A stretch of 64,000 bases of DNA. Origin: Pseudomonas sp. SL4(2022) (GTDB lineage: Bacteria > Pseudomonadota > Gammaproteobacteria > Pseudomonadales > Pseudomonadaceae). Under the pieces are notes generated by a model, which saw only the letters and a list, made by a program, of their open reading frames with translations, searched no databases and was not told where the DNA came from. The DNA lies in assembly GCF_026625725.1 (NCBI RefSeq), contig NZ_CP113060.1, forward strand, positions 4,346,001-4,410,000. The letters run 5' to 3'. How positions within the stretch are numbered: position 1 is the first letter of the stretch; each line of letters starts with the position of its first letter. The position numbers and the translations under genes were made by a program. Shown piece after piece: positions 20,381 through 30,326 of the stretch.

Positions 20381-20826
20381 TAGCGTTGCGCCGGGCCGTT
20401 CTCACCCAACGGCACAATGGCCATAGTCAGCCGGGAAATGCAGCTGGCCTTACCATCCTCGCCACTCAGGCGGATATCCCAGACATGGGTGGTACGCCCC
20501 AGGTGCACAGGCCGCGCCACGGCCGTAACCCGTCCACTGCGCAGACCGCGCAGATGGTTGGCGTTCACTTCCAGGCCGACGCAGTAGAACTTGCTGCTGT
20601 CGATGCACAGGTGGCTGGCGGTGGAACCGAGGGTTTCCGCTAGCACCACCGAGGCACCGCCATGCAGCAGGCCGTAGGGTTGGTGGGTCCGCGCATCGAC
20701 CACCATGCTGGCGGTCAGCGACTCGTCATCGAAGGCGTCAAAACGAATATCCAGTTGTTCGCCAATGGTGTTCTTCAGAAAGCCATTGAGCTGAGCCAGG
20801 TTCGGGGTTTGCTGCCAGAGGGCCAT
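20380..20826 (-). CDS. Hotdog-fold acyl-CoA thioesterase (PaaI/YdiI type)
   Basis: 148 residues of the hotdog thioesterase family. The helix segment LLHGGASVVLAETLGS carries the HGG motif and the catalytic Glu. Enzymes of this type hydrolyse aromatic or medium-chain acyl-CoA thioesters. The gene lies 66 bases downstream of the acyl-CoA synthetase gene on the same strand, which suggests that synthesis and release of acyl-CoA are co-expressed. AAGGA precedes the ATG. Confidence 0.92.
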   Translation of the reverse strand: MALWQQTPNLAQLNGFLKNTIGEQLDIRFDAFDDESLTASMVVDARTHQPYGLLHGGASVVLAETLGSTASHLCIDSSKFYCVGLEVNANHLRGLRSGRVTAVARPVHLGRTTHVWDIRLSGEDGKASCISRLTMAIVPLGENGPAQR

Positions 20827-20892
20827 GGTTTGTCCTTTAAGGTCGATTCAGCCAGAACGCGGCCAGCACACAGCTGCCGGCCACATGCCAGA

Positions 20893-22557
20893 TCACTCGT
20901 GCCAGAGCACCGTTTCACTGCGTTCGGTCCATTCGCCGAAGCGTTCGCTGTAGGTGCCTTCCACCACCGCGCGCTTGATCTTCAGGGTCGGGGTGAGGAA
21001 GCCGTTATCCACCGCCCAGACTTCTTTGACCAACACCAAGCGTTGCAGACGCTCATGCTTGTCGAGGCTCTGATTGACCTCTTCCAGCAGTTTTTTCAGG
21101 CTGTTCTCCAACTCGCCACGGCCACTGGCGGACTCGCTGCGGCCGACATCGGAGAGCACACAGAGCGCCATCGGCTGTGGCATACCATCGCCGACCACAC
21201 AGACCTGCTCAATGCGCGAGTGCTCACCAAGCAGGTTCTCGATCGGTGCCGGGGCGACGTATTTGCCCTTGCTGGTTTTGAAGATTTCCTTGATTCGCCC
21301 GGTCAGGCGCAGGTTGCCTTCACCGTCCTGCTCACCCTTGTCACCGGTACGCAGGAAGCCGTCGCGGGTGATGGTTTCTGCGGTTTTCTCCGGGTCCTTG
21401 TAGTAGCCCTGCATGGTCGCGCCGCTGCGCACCTGCACCTCACCATCCTCGGCGATGCGCACCTCAACGCCAGGGCTGTTCTGACCGATCCAGCCTTGTT
21501 TGAATTTGCCCGGCCGGCAGACATGGGAGTAACCACAGTTCTCGGTCATGCCGTAGACCTCAAGCACATCCAGGCCCAGGCGTTTGTACCAGTTGAGCAG
21601 CGCCTCAGGCACCGGCGCGGCGCCAGACAGAGCGTAGCGCACGGCGTCCAGGCCGAGGCCGACCAGCACCTTCTTGCCGACGATGCGACCGATGATCGGC
21701 AGTTTGAGCAGGAAATCCAGTTTCTCCGCCGGCATCTTGCTGTAGACGCCCATCTGGAACTTGGTCCAGATACGCGGCACGCCGAACATCACGGTTGGCC
21801 GCGCGCGTTTGAGGTCTTCGAGGAAGGTGTCCAGACTTTCGGCGAAGAAGATCGTCTGCCCGGCGTAGATCGAAGCCAACTCGACAAACATGCGCTCGGC
21901 CACGTGGCACAACGGCAGGTAGGACAGCACCCGGTCATTTTCGCCGACGCCAAACAACTCGGTGGCGCGGCTGGCGGCAAAGCCAAAGTTGCTGAAGTGA
22001 TGCATCACGCCTTTCGGCGTGCCGGTGGTGCCGGAGGTGTAGATAATGGTGGCCAGCTGATCGGCGGCCGGTTTGGGGTTGTCCTGAATCGGCGTACAGG
22101 CCTGCAAATCATCCCAGGTAAAGCTGAACTCACCCTGCGGACGCAGCGGCAGGCCAATGGTCGGCACGCCCTCAGGCACACCCGCCAACATGGCTGGCCA
22201 ATCGTCCAACTTGCCAACGAACACCAATGCTGCCTCGGAATGGCGCAGCACCTGACCGACCGAATCGGCCGTGAGGTTAGGGTACAGCGGCACGGAGACG
22301 TGTCCGGCCATCCAGATCGCCAGATCGGTGACGATCCAGTGCGCGCAGTTCTTGGAAATGATCGCAATGCGGCTGCCCTGCGGCAATTCGCGGCTGCGCA
22401 GCCAGTTGGCCGCACGGCGCGCCTGCTCGCCGACGTCGGCCCAGCTCAGTTCCTGCAGCTGGCCGCCCGGCAGCGGCTGCACCATGTAGCGTTTATTCGG
22501 GTGCCGAGCCTCACGCTCATAAAACACCTCAAGCGGCAAACGGATAGCATCAGCCAC
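20893..22557 (-). CDS. Long-chain acyl-CoA synthetase (AMP-binding, FadD-like)
   Basis: 554 residues. The start is taken as GTG at 22557 because AAGGAGG lies 7 bases before it; the upstream ATG frame lacks one. It has the AMP-binding signature IIYTSGTTGTPKGVMH, YGMTE, the hinge TGDKGEQD and the linker GRIKEIFKTSKGKYVAP. It activates a carboxylic acid, probably a fatty acid, to acyl-AMP and then acyl-CoA. Length and motifs fit the FAA1-type long-chain group. A perfect palindrome lies 34-51 bases upstream. Confidence 0.9.
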   Translation of the reverse strand: MADAIRLPLEVFYEREARHPNKRYMVQPLPGGQLQELSWADVGEQARRAANWLRSRELPQGSRIAIISKNCAHWIVTDLAIWMAGHVSVPLYPNLTADSVGQVLRHSEAALVFVGKLDDWPAMLAGVPEGVPTIGLPLRPQGEFSFTWDDLQACTPIQDNPKPAADQLATIIYTSGTTGTPKGVMHHFSNFGFAASRATELFGVGENDRVLSYLPLCHVAERMFVELASIYAGQTIFFAESLDTFLEDLKRARPTVMFGVPRIWTKFQMGVYSKMPAEKLDFLLKLPIIGRIVGKKVLVGLGLDAVRYALSGAAPVPEALLNWYKRLGLDVLEVYGMTENCGYSHVCRPGKFKQGWIGQNSPGVEVRIAEDGEVQVRSGATMQGYYKDPEKTAETITRDGFLRTGDKGEQDGEGNLRLTGRIKEIFKTSKGKYVAPAPIENLLGEHSRIEQVCVVGDGMPQPMALCVLSDVGRSESASGRGELENSLKKLLEEVNQSLDKHERLQRLVLVKEVWAVDNGFLTPTLKIKRAVVEGTYSERFGEWTERSETVLWHE

Positions 22558-22590
22558 AGGGCTTCCTCCTTTGTTGTTTTTGTGGAGCCA

Positions 22591-22608
22591 ACCAAGCAAT
22601 TGCTTGGT
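22591..22608. promoter_or_regulatory. Candidate operator of the acyl-CoA synthetase gene
   Basis: Perfect 18-base palindrome ACCAAGCAATTGCTTGGT, 34 bases upstream of the GTG start. Its symmetry and position over the expected promoter suit a TetR-family repressor of lipid metabolism; the regulator is not identified. Confidence 0.5.
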
Positions 22609-22671
22609 CGGACTATTCCACGCACAAAGGCGGCCCGCAAGAGGAGAAATGTTTCGGTGTGTAGTGCGCTG

Positions 22672-23136
22672 TCAGCGATATGCCGGGTGCTTGTGGAGCG
22701 ACAATTTCATTAATCCGGCCAGCAGTTCATCGCCTTCCAGCAACGCCAGGCTGGCGGTGTTCATTGGCAACGGTTGCTGGCGGTGGCCGTGGATCAACAG
22801 CCCTGCCAGGCTCCCCACCAGCGGTTGATGGGTCACCAGCAGCAGCTCATCGAGGACAACGCCACCCAACTCACGCAGAGCTTGGCGCAGATCGCTTTCC
22901 GGCGTCAGCCAGGGCACGGTTGCCCGTAGTCCGCTGAAACCCAGCGCCTCACAAAACAAATCGGCGGTCTGCTGGGCTCGTACATAGGGGCTCACCAATA
23001 CCGCCTGCAGCGGCTGTCCCAGCATGTAATTGGCAGCCTCACGCACCTGCTGCCGACCATAGGCCGTCAAATTGCGTTCGGCATCGCTGCGGGCCTGCGG
23101 CTCAGCCTCACCATGCCGTAACAACCAAAGCTTCAC
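22672..23136 (-). CDS. sixA: SixA-type phosphohistidine phosphatase
   Basis: 154 residues; the start is GTG at 23136 (VKLWLLRHGEAEP), preceded by GGGAGG at 8 bases. The RHG motif with the phosphorylated His, plus SPYVRAQQTA and the late His in LLLVTHQP, identifies the histidine phosphatase superfamily. SixA removes phosphate from phosphohistidine on HPt domains or the nitrogen PTS protein. It is followed by a gap containing the synthetase promoter palindrome. Confidence 0.85.
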   Translation of the reverse strand: MKLWLLRHGEAEPQARSDAERNLTAYGRQQVREAANYMLGQPLQAVLVSPYVRAQQTADLFCEALGFSGLRATVPWLTPESDLRQALRELGGVVLDELLLVTHQPLVGSLAGLLIHGHRQQPLPMNTASLALLEGDELLAGLMKLSLHKHPAYR

Positions 23137-23161
23137 CGCACGCGCCTCCCTGCACAACAGC

Positions 23162-23509
23162 TCATAGTTTCGGTTCTTCGTCACGTGCCGGATGGGGCGC
23201 GGGGGCAATGCTGTGCGGGATTTCACCCCGTGGTGCTTGCGCGGTTGGCCAATCAGCGAACGGCCAGGGTTTATCGTCCGTATTGAAGGTGCCGAAGCGG
23301 CCAATCTGCGCCAGGTACTGGCTCAGGCTGTCACCAAAGCCCAGCAGGCCGGCATTCGGTGCACCGTAGAACAGGCGATATCCCAGTTGCAGCAGCACCA
23401 CGACCCCCAGGAGGATTTCCGCCAGTTGCCAAACGATGACGAAAATCACCATCCAGAGAATGCGCAACAGTATCGATTCACGCTCAATATCCTGATTACT
23501 TTCACTCAT
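23162..23509 (-). CDS. DUF4389 membrane protein
   Basis: 115 residues starting at MSESNQDIERESILLR (ATG at 23509, AAGGAG 6 bases upstream). One long hydrophobic stretch (about 15-45: WMVIFVIVWQLAEILLG and beyond) forms one or two membrane helices, followed by a hydrophilic tail with the motif FNTDDKPWPFADWP that is typical of DUF4389. The function is unknown. It lies 25 bases before sixA and 32 bases after gpsA, so the three are probably one operon. Confidence 0.82.
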   Translation of the reverse strand: MSESNQDIERESILLRILWMVIFVIVWQLAEILLGVVVLLQLGYRLFYGAPNAGLLGFGDSLSQYLAQIGRFGTFNTDDKPWPFADWPTAQAPRGEIPHSIAPAPHPARDEEPKL

Positions 23510-23541
23510 GCTCATCTCCTTAAGGGTCGTAACGTTAAAAC

Positions 23542-24564
23542 TCAAAAACCGCTGATGGGGATAAAGTCGACGTCGGTCTTCGGCTCACCGCGCATCAGAG
23601 CGCCGATCACCTGATCCAACGTGCGCCCCTCGAACAGAATGGCATGCAGGCCAGCCACTAACGGCATGTACACCTGCAACTCCTCGGCTTTGGACTTCAG
23701 CACCTTGATGGTGTTCACCCCTTCCGCCACTTCACCCAGACGCGCTACGGCCTCCTCCAGACTCAATCCCTCCCCCAGGGCAAAACCAACCTGGTAGTTG
23801 CGGCTTTTGGCCGACGAGCAGGTGACGATCAAGTCCCCAACCCCCGCAAGCCCGAGGAAGGTCATGGGGTTGGCGCCCAGCTTGACCGCAAAACGGGTCA
23901 TTTCCGCAAGTGCGCGGGTAATCAGCATGCTCTTGGTGTTTTCGCCCATGCCCATGGCCGCCGCCATACCGGCGATGATCGCGTAGACGTTCTTCAGCGC
24001 CCCGCCCAGTTCGACGCCAAAGCGGTCGCCACTGGCATATACGCGAAACGTGCGACCGTGTAACGCGGCCTGCACCTGCCGACAGAGGTCTTCGTCCTCA
24101 CTGGCAATCACCGAGGCCGTCAAAGCATGCTCAGCCACCTCGCGCGCCAGATTCGGCCCAGACAGCACGCCAATGCGCGCCTGCGGAGCAATGTCCTCGA
24201 GAATCTGGCTCATCAGCAGAAAGCTCTGCGCCTCGATGCCCTTGGTGGTGCTCACCAGCAACTTGCCGCTAAGCAGCTCGGCCGCTGGCTGCAAGGCCTG
24301 GCGCAAGGCACTGGAGGGCAAGGCCACGAAAATAAGCTGACAGGCATTCAAGGTCGCGCTCAAGTCAGTTACCGGCTCAACACTCGGGTGAATCTTGATG
24401 CCTTTCAGGTAACGGGGGTTCTCCCGGGTCAGCCGAATCGCCTGAGCCTGTTGCGGGTCACGCATCCAGTGCAGAACCTGTTGACCATTCTCGGCCAGCA
24501 AATTGGCAATCGCTGTGCCGAAGCTACCGCCGCCAAGCACAGCAATGGGGTGCTGATCAGTCAT
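23542..24564 (-). CDS. gpsA: NAD(P)+-dependent glycerol-3-phosphate dehydrogenase GpsA
   Basis: 340 residues starting at [20 protein letters not shown]. The Rossmann motif [17 protein letters not shown], the catalytic Lys in [11 protein letters not shown] and [12 protein letters not shown] are all present. It reduces dihydroxyacetone phosphate to sn-glycerol-3-phosphate for phospholipid synthesis, in the cytoplasm. The ribosome site is weak. It heads the gpsA-DUF4389-sixA run. Confidence 0.96.
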   Translation of the reverse strand: MTDQHPIAVLGGGSFGTAIANLLAENGQQVLHWMRDPQQAQAIRLTRENPRYLKGIKIHPSVEPVTDLSATLNACQLIFVALPSSALRQALQPAAELLSGKLLVSTTKGIEAQSFLLMSQILEDIAPQARIGVLSGPNLAREVAEHALTASVIASEDEDLCRQVQAALHGRTFRVYASGDRFGVELGGALKNVYAIIAGMAAAMGMGENTKSMLITRALAEMTRFAVKLGANPMTFLGLAGVGDLIVTCSSAKSRNYQVGFALGEGLSLEEAVARLGEVAEGVNTIKVLKSKAEELQVYMPLVAGLHAILFEGRTLDQVIGALMRGEPKTDVDFIPISGF

Positions 24565-24814
24565 AACGCATCCGTGGTAAACCATTAAAAGTGGCGAATT
24601 TCTCGCATTATACGGCGACACCTGTATGCAGCCAGCTTTTAGCAGTTTGCCTGGTACTGGCAAAGCCAGGCCGCTCGGTTAACATGCAACCTTTAAAACG
24701 CAAACAAGGTTGTGGCGTGATCTATTGCACCCAAGCCCGGCTTCTCCCCGAGACCTCACACAATCGGCCGGTTCGCCAGTTTTCGCAACGCCTGCGTAAT
24801 AGCGGAGGAGCCCG

Positions 24815-26737
24815 ATGATTCTGCGCCGCGGCTGGAATATCCATACCCGCACGCAGCTGATAAGTGTCGGGCCCGCCTTGCTGCTGACCCTTCTGCTGAC
24901 CGGCTTTTTTACCTTCGCCCGCTTGCAGGACCTGCGTCAGGAACTTAACCACTACGGCCAGTTAATTGCCAACCAACTAGCTCCGGCAAGTACCTACGGT
25001 GTGATTTCCGGCAACTTCGGCGTGCTCGATGCCTTGTTACAGGCGACGCTGGAAACTCCACATGTGCGCTTTCTCGAAGTACGCGACCGCACGGGCAAGA
25101 TTCTCGTGTATGTCGAGCAGACGCCCGGCAGTGGCCATGCCAGTAGCCAGGTTGAAATTTTCCAGGCGCCGATACAGCGTCCCAGTCTTGCCATAGGTAA
25201 CCCTGCCGCAGCAGCTAGTGCGGATGCCTACCTGGGCTATGTTGTCGTCGGCATGTCCAATGACGCGTTCAACACCCGCCAACAGGAAATCCTGTTCAAG
25301 GCCACCCTGCTCGCTCTGTTCGCCCTGGCCCTGACCTTTATTCTCGCCCGCCGCCTGGCTCGCCACCTGTCGCAGCCGCTTAGCGCCATGGGTGAAGCCG
25401 TCAGTGCGATTCAGGCCGGTAACTACCAGACCACCCTGCCCGAAGTCGGTGAAGGGGAATTGCAGGCGCTCGCGCGGCATATCAACAACCTCGCACACGG
25501 CCTGGCCAGCGCCAGTGAAGAACAACAACGGGCCATGGCCCTGCTGATTCAGGCGCGCGAACAGTCGGAGCTGGCCAACCGCGCCAAATCTGACTTCCTG
25601 GCGATGATGAGCCACGAGTTGCGCACGCCGATGAATGGCGTACTGGGCATGCTGCAATTGCTGGAAACCACCGAGATGACCCAGGAGCAGGCGGAATACG
25701 CCGCCCTGGCTACCGAGTCCACCGAGCACCTGCTGAAAGTCATCAACGATATTCTCGACTTCTCGCGCATCGAACGCGGCGCGCTGGAACTGGAGCGCAT
25801 CCCATTCAGCCTGCTGGATCTTTTGCATAATTCGATCCAGGTGTTCCAGCACAGCGCTCAGCAGCGCGGCCTGCAACTGCAACTGGAACTGCAGAGCGGT
25901 GTGGAACACCTCCAGGTGCAGGGCGACCCAACGCGGATTCGGCAGATTCTGGTCAACCTGATCGGTAATGCCCTGAAATTCACCGAAAGCGGCAGCATTC
26001 GCGTGCATGCCAGCTGGCAGGCGCTGGATAACCAGGTGCTGTGGTTCAGCTGCGCCGTGCACGACAGCGGCATTGGCATCTCACCTAAGCGCCTGGAGCA
26101 CATGTTCGATGCTTTCCAGCAGGCCGACACTTCTATTTCAAGACGTTACGGCGGCACCGGGCTGGGTTTGCCCATCGCTCGCACGCTGGCTGAGCGTATG
26201 GGCGGCACTTTGCGCGCGGTCAGCGAAGAAGGTCAGGGTTCGGTATTCACCCTGGAAATCCCCCTGCCGTTTTCCCAGCAGGCCGCCGAGGTGGCCCATG
26301 ACCACCGGCCTCCAGGCCAGAGTGGCCAGGGTCAGCCGGTACTGCTGGTTGAAGACAACCCGGTCAACCAGACCGTGATCGAGGCCATGCTACGCAGCCT
26401 GGGCTACCAAGTCAGCCTGGTCGGCGATGGCGCTCAGGCTGTGCACCAGGTCACCCAGCAGAATTACGCGGCGATTCTAATGGACTGCCGCCTGCCGATC
26501 ATGGATGGCTACGAAGCCACCCGGCAGATCCGCCGCCTGGCAGATTGCGCTGAACTGCCGATCATCGCCCTCACCGCCAATGCCCTGCAGGGCGACCGCG
26601 AGGCCTGCCTGCAGGCGGGGATGAACGATTACCTGGCAAAGCCGTTCAAACGTGCCGATTTGCAGCAAATACTGCAGCGTTGGCTACCCCCTCGACCTTC
26701 GACGGGTAGTCAAGAAGGCCCAACTGCTGCAGGCTAG
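24815..26737 (+). CDS. Hybrid sensor histidine kinase with receiver domain
   Basis: 640 residues: a first membrane helix (about 14-35), an extracytoplasmic sensor region (about 36-160), a second helix (about 163-183), HAMP, a coiled linker, HisKA with His267 in [13 protein letters not shown], an HATPase domain ([18 protein letters not shown]) and a receiver domain with Asp557 in [11 protein letters not shown]. It ends after the receiver, so an outside HPt protein must complete the relay. The domain order and place beside fabA match Pseudomonas aeruginosa PA1611, which I recall as interacting with RetS in the Gac network; orthology is inferred. The start has GGAGGAG 5 bases upstream. Confidence 0.92.
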   Translation: MILRRGWNIHTRTQLISVGPALLLTLLLTGFFTFARLQDLRQELNHYGQLIANQLAPASTYGVISGNFGVLDALLQATLETPHVRFLEVRDRTGKILVYVEQTPGSGHASSQVEIFQAPIQRPSLAIGNPAAAASADAYLGYVVVGMSNDAFNTRQQEILFKATLLALFALALTFILARRLARHLSQPLSAMGEAVSAIQAGNYQTTLPEVGEGELQALARHINNLAHGLASASEEQQRAMALLIQAREQSELANRAKSDFLAMMSHELRTPMNGVLGMLQLLETTEMTQEQAEYAALATESTEHLLKVINDILDFSRIERGALELERIPFSLLDLLHNSIQVFQHSAQQRGLQLQLELQSGVEHLQVQGDPTRIRQILVNLIGNALKFTESGSIRVHASWQALDNQVLWFSCAVHDSGIGISPKRLEHMFDAFQQADTSISRRYGGTGLGLPIARTLAERMGGTLRAVSEEGQGSVFTLEIPLPFSQQAAEVAHDHRPPGQSGQGQPVLLVEDNPVNQTVIEAMLRSLGYQVSLVGDGAQAVHQVTQQNYAAILMDCRLPIMDGYEATRQIRRLADCAELPIIALTANALQGDREACLQAGMNDYLAKPFKRADLQQILQRWLPPRPSTGSQEGPTAAG

Positions 26738-26769
26738 AGCCAGGCATTCAGAACAGTCGCGTAAAAGCG

Positions 26770-26785
26770 GAGTACAACTGTACTC
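26770..26785. promoter_or_regulatory. Candidate DesT/FabR-type operator upstream of fabA
   Basis: Perfect inverted repeat GAGTACA-AC-TGTACTC, 125 bases before the fabA start. FabR and DesT are TetR-family regulators that control fabA/fabB by palindromes built on GTACA-N2-TGTAC-like cores. No clear -10/-35 was assigned around it. Confidence 0.5.
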
Positions 26786-26910
26786 ACAAGGCTGTGACTT
26801 TCACCACAACGCAACAGTCTATGACTAGGCTGTTGGCAGGCGCAGAGGCTGCGTCGCCAGCCAGGACGATTCGCCCAGCCTTGGCGCATGGGACATATTG
26901 AGGAGCTCGC

Positions 26911-27426
26911 ATGACCAAACAAAACGCCTTCACCCGGGAAGAACTGCTCGCCTGCGGTCGCGGCGAACTATTCGGCCCAGGTAATGCGCAACTGCCCGCG
27001 CCGAACATGCTGATGATCGATCGCATCACCCACATCAGCGACACCGGCGGCAAGTACGGCAAGGGCGAAATAGTCGCCGAGCTCGATATCACTCCTGACC
27101 TGTGGTTCTTCGCCTGCCATTTCGAAGGCGATCCGGTGATGCCAGGCTGCCTGGGCCTGGATGCCATGTGGCAGCTGGTCGGTTTCCACCTCGGCTGGCA
27201 GGGCAACCCCGGCCGTGGCCGCGCCCTCGGTTCGGGCGAAGTGAAGTTCTTCGGCCAGGTCCTGCCGACTGCCAAGAAAGTCACTTACAACATCCAGATC
27301 AAGCGCACCATCGCCCGTTCCCTGGTACTGGCCATTGCCGATGGCACCGTCAGTGTCGATGGCCGCGAAATTTACAGTGCCGAAGGCCTGCGTGTTGGCC
27401 TGTTCACCTCTACCGACAGTTTCTAA
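26911..27426 (+). CDS. fabA: FabA, 3-hydroxydecanoyl-ACP dehydratase/isomerase
   Basis: 171 residues. The active-site segment [22 protein letters not shown] gives His70 and Asp84, as in E. coli FabA. It dehydrates 3-hydroxydecanoyl-ACP and isomerises the trans-2 to the cis-3 product, opening unsaturated fatty-acid synthesis. It is followed after 12 bases by fabB, whose ribosome site AAGGA overlaps the fabA stop region. Confidence 0.98.
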   Translation: MTKQNAFTREELLACGRGELFGPGNAQLPAPNMLMIDRITHISDTGGKYGKGEIVAELDITPDLWFFACHFEGDPVMPGCLGLDAMWQLVGFHLGWQGNPGRGRALGSGEVKFFGQVLPTAKKVTYNIQIKRTIARSLVLAIADGTVSVDGREIYSAEGLRVGLFTSTDSF

Positions 27427-27438
27427 AGGATTCTCTAC

Positions 27439-28659
27439 ATGCGTCGCGTCGTGATTACCGGCCTGGGTATCGTTTCCTGCCTGGGCAATGACAAAGAAAC
27501 CGTCTCAGCCAACCTGCGCGCTGGCCGTCCGGGTATCCGTTTCAACCCGCAATATGCTGAGATGGGCCTGCGCAGCCAGGTATCCGGCTCAATCGACCTG
27601 AATCTGGAAGAGCTGATCGACCGCAAGGTCTATCGCTTTATGGGTGATGCTGCGGCATTTGCCTACCTGTCGATGGAACAGGCGATTAAGGATGCGGGGC
27701 TCAGCGCGGAAGAGATCTCCAGCCCGCGCATCGGCCTGATTGCAGGCAGCGGCGGTGCTTCCACCTTCAACCAGATGGAAGCAATGGACATCCTGCGCGA
27801 GAAAGGCGTCAAGCGCGTAGGCCCGTACCGCGTGCCGCGTACCATGGGCAGCACTGTATCCGCCTGCCTGGCCACGCCGTTTAAGATCAAAGGCGTTAAC
27901 TATTCAATCTCTTCGGCCTGCGCCACCAGTGCACATTGCATCGGTAATGCCGTCGAGCAGATTCAACTCGGCAAGCAAGACATCGTCTTTGCCGGAGGCG
28001 GTGAGGAAGAACATTGGAGCCAGAGCTTCCTGTTCGACGCCATGGGTGCCCTCTCCACCCAGTACAACGAAACCCCGGAGAAAGCCTCGCGTGCCTACGA
28101 CGCCAAACGTGACGGCTTCGTGATCGCCGGCGGCGGTGGCATGGTGGTGGTTGAAGAACTCGAGCACGCCCTCAAGCGTGGCGCGAAAATCTACGCCGAA
28201 ATTGTCGGCTATGGTGCCACCTCCGACGGCTACGACATGGTCGCACCGAGCGGTGAAGGTGCGGTGCGCTGCATGCAGCAGGCCTTGGCCACCGTCGATA
28301 CACCTATCGACTACCTCAACACCCACGGCACCTCGACACCCGTCGGCGACGTGGCCGAAAGCCGCGCAGTACGTGAAGTGTTCGGTGACAAGGCACCGGC
28401 GATCAGCTCGACCAAGAGCCTGTCTGGCCACTCGCTGGGTGCTGCAGGCGTACAGGAAGCCATCTACTGCATGCTGATGATGGAAGGCAACTTCATTGCC
28501 GGATCAGTCAACATTGATGAAATAGACCCAGAAATTGCCGATCTGCCGATTCAACGTACAACCGTTGAGAACGCCAAGATCGACACCGTGATGAGCAACA
28601 GCTTCGGCTTCGGTGGCACCAACGCCACCCTGGTGCTCAAGCGCTGGGCAGGCAAGTAA
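27439..28659 (+). CDS. fabB: FabB, 3-oxoacyl-ACP synthase I
   Basis: 406 residues. The catalytic triad is visible: Cys161 in [12 protein letters not shown], the His in [12 protein letters not shown] and the second His in [12 protein letters not shown]. It elongates the cis-3-decenoyl-ACP made by FabA. It forms a two-gene operon with fabA and is followed by a strong terminator. Confidence 0.98.
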   Translation: MRRVVITGLGIVSCLGNDKETVSANLRAGRPGIRFNPQYAEMGLRSQVSGSIDLNLEELIDRKVYRFMGDAAAFAYLSMEQAIKDAGLSAEEISSPRIGLIAGSGGASTFNQMEAMDILREKGVKRVGPYRVPRTMGSTVSACLATPFKIKGVNYSISSACATSAHCIGNAVEQIQLGKQDIVFAGGGEEEHWSQSFLFDAMGALSTQYNETPEKASRAYDAKRDGFVIAGGGGMVVVEELEHALKRGAKIYAEIVGYGATSDGYDMVAPSGEGAVRCMQQALATVDTPIDYLNTHGTSTPVGDVAESRAVREVFGDKAPAISSTKSLSGHSLGAAGVQEAIYCMLMMEGNFIAGSVNIDEIDPEIADLPIQRTTVENAKIDTVMSNSFGFGGTNATLVLKRWAGK

Positions 28660-28680
28660 CCCCCTGTTCTTGCTGCACAA

Positions 28681-28710
28681 GAAAGGCCACCGTGACGGTG
28701 GCCTTTCTTA
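28681..28710 (+). terminator. Bidirectional terminator after fabB
   Basis: Hairpin GAAAGGCCACCG/CGGTGGCCTTTC with tail TTA on the plus strand and TTTCTTG on the minus strand, so it can serve both fabB and the convergent gene at 28722. Confidence 0.88.
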
Positions 28711-28721
28711 TTGCGGAGAGT

Positions 28722-29369
28722 TTATTGCCAGTCTTTCAGCGCCTGCTTGGCCGCCGGATTCATCGGTTCAGCCAGCAGGCCGGCAGGCGTCAGGTTGATA
28801 CTGAAAACGGCTTCGTCGGCCAGCGGCAGATAGTTCACCCGACGCGCCTGTGGGTCGAAAATGAACAGATCATGCGAACCCAGCCGCAACCAGCGCCACA
28901 GGTCAATACCATAGGGGCTGCGCGCCAGTTCGACACGGGTATGCTGTGCCAGGCTCTGCTGCTCAATGGAAAGAAAACGCCCGGAGAGCTTTTCCAGCCG
29001 AAAGCCCGGCTGTAGACCAATCAACGCAGCCAACCCCTTCCACTGGAGAAGGCGTGCATCCAGCTGCCAAAGATCGCCCTCCATCGTCAGCGTACGCTCC
29101 TGGGCGCCCTCCAGCACACTCACACGGTACAGCGGGCCATCGGCCTTGAAGCTCAGGGTCGCCAGTGGCTTGCCTGCGGCAACCGGTGCGTAGCTGTACA
29201 AGTCATAGGCAAGCACAGCAATCAACGCCGTCAGCGCGACAAAGGCCAGGCCGCAAGTACCGCGCAACCAACCCAAAAACCACTGCCGACTGAACAAAAT
29301 GCGTGCGGCCACAAATGCCGCCAGTAGCGCCAGCAATGCCATTGCCCAAGCCAGTCCGCCGTATTGCAT
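28722..29369 (-). CDS. Uncharacterised membrane-anchored protein
   Basis: 215 residues with two N-terminal hydrophobic helices (about 4-26 and 36-58) and a large soluble domain (about 65-215) that is probably periplasmic. The soluble part holds YRVSVLEGAQERTLTMEGDL and ends with a conserved-looking FSINLTPAGLLAEP segment. It has been annotated as a multidrug transporter in some Pseudomonas genomes as far as I recall, but it lacks transporter features and I do not assign a function. The AAGGCG site precedes the ATG. Confidence 0.75.
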   Translation of the reverse strand: MQYGGLAWAMALLALLAAFVAARILFSRQWFLGWLRGTCGLAFVALTALIAVLAYDLYSYAPVAAGKPLATLSFKADGPLYRVSVLEGAQERTLTMEGDLWQLDARLLQWKGLAALIGLQPGFRLEKLSGRFLSIEQQSLAQHTRVELARSPYGIDLWRWLRLGSHDLFIFDPQARRVNYLPLADEAVFSINLTPAGLLAEPMNPAAKQALKDWQ

Positions 29370-29540
29370 CGCCTTGCATTCCTTATGCGGTGAATTGACG
29401 GCATTATGCGCAGCTACCTGACTGGCGAACAGACGAAGTCACGCACAATTAGACACAGCGCGTATTTTGCCGGCTTATCTGGCAAGCTGCCGGTGATAAG
29501 CCGACGCTACACGCGATCAAACCTCTTCCGGTAATTGCTC

Positions 29541-30326
29541 ATGGCTTTCCCGTTTGATTTCGGCATGGAATTGTCGACCCTGGCGATTCTGGCTCTGGTG
29601 GCCTTTACGGCTGGTTTTATCGATGCAATCGCCGGAGGGGGCGGCCTGTTGACCATTCCCGCCCTGCTCACCGCCGGTCTGCCGCCCCACCTGGCCTTGG
29701 GCACCAACAAACTCTGCGCCACCTTTGGCTCTGCGATGGCCAGCTACACCTTTTACCGACGCAAACTGTTCAACCCTAGCCAATGGCGTAACGCTCTGAC
29801 CGCCACAGCCATGGGCGCCCTGATGGGCGCGATACTGGCGCACTGGCTGCCATCGGACTGGCTCAACCAGTTCTTGCCTGTGGTGGTGTTCGCCTGCGGT
29901 CTGTACCTGCTGTTTAGCAAACCGCCCACCGCACCGCTGACAACCGATGCCGCGATTGCCAAGGGGCGTCAGTGGCCGCAGGGTCTGACGCTGGGTTTCT
30001 ATGATGGCGTAGTTGGCCCCGGCACCGGCGCGTTCTGGACAGTCAGCAGCCTGCTGCTGTATCCGCTCGATCTGGTGAGGGCCAGTGGCGTGGCACGTAG
30101 CATGAACTTCATCAGTAACGCCTGCGCCCTGAGCATCTTCATCATCAGCGGCAAGGTCGCCTGGCTGCTGGGCATCAGCATGGGCCTGGCATTGATGGCC
30201 GGGGCGTTTCTTGGCGCACGGACAGCGATCAAAGGCGGCTCAAAGTTTATCCGCCCGGTATTCATCATGATGGTGCTGGCGTTGACGGCTCGCTTAGCCT
30301 GGCAGCACTGGTTCGGGCAGGCCTAG
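29541..30326 (+). CDS. TSUP family (TauE/SafE, YfcA-like) sulfite/anion exporter
   Basis: 261 residues with seven to eight membrane helices and the family repeats [20 protein letters not shown] (N-terminal half) and [15 protein letters not shown] (C-terminal half). TSUP proteins move sulfite or small organosulfur anions; the substrate is not known here. The start is ATG at 29541 although its ribosome site is weak; a TTG two codons upstream is an alternative. The last 33 bases overlap the end of the convergent nudC gene. Confidence 0.88.
   Translation: MAFPFDFGMELSTLAILALVAFTAGFIDAIAGGGGLLTIPALLTAGLPPHLALGTNKLCATFGSAMASYTFYRRKLFNPSQWRNALTATAMGALMGAILAHWLPSDWLNQFLPVVVFACGLYLLFSKPPTAPLTTDAAIAKGRQWPQGLTLGFYDGVVGPGTGAFWTVSSLLLYPLDLVRASGVARSMNFISNACALSIFIISGKVAWLLGISMGLALMAGAFLGARTAIKGGSKFIRPVFIMMVLALTARLAWQHWFGQA

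Noticed and set aside
20662-22713. 683-codon plus-strand open frame
   Set aside because: Antisense of the acyl-CoA synthetase and thioesterase genes; the composition is that of a reversed frame and no family motif is seen.
29471-29503. Nested hairpin CGGCTTATC...GATAAGCCG before the TSUP gene as a riboswitch or small RNA
   Set aside because: Fold is plausible but there is no promoter, terminator or known motif to support either reading.
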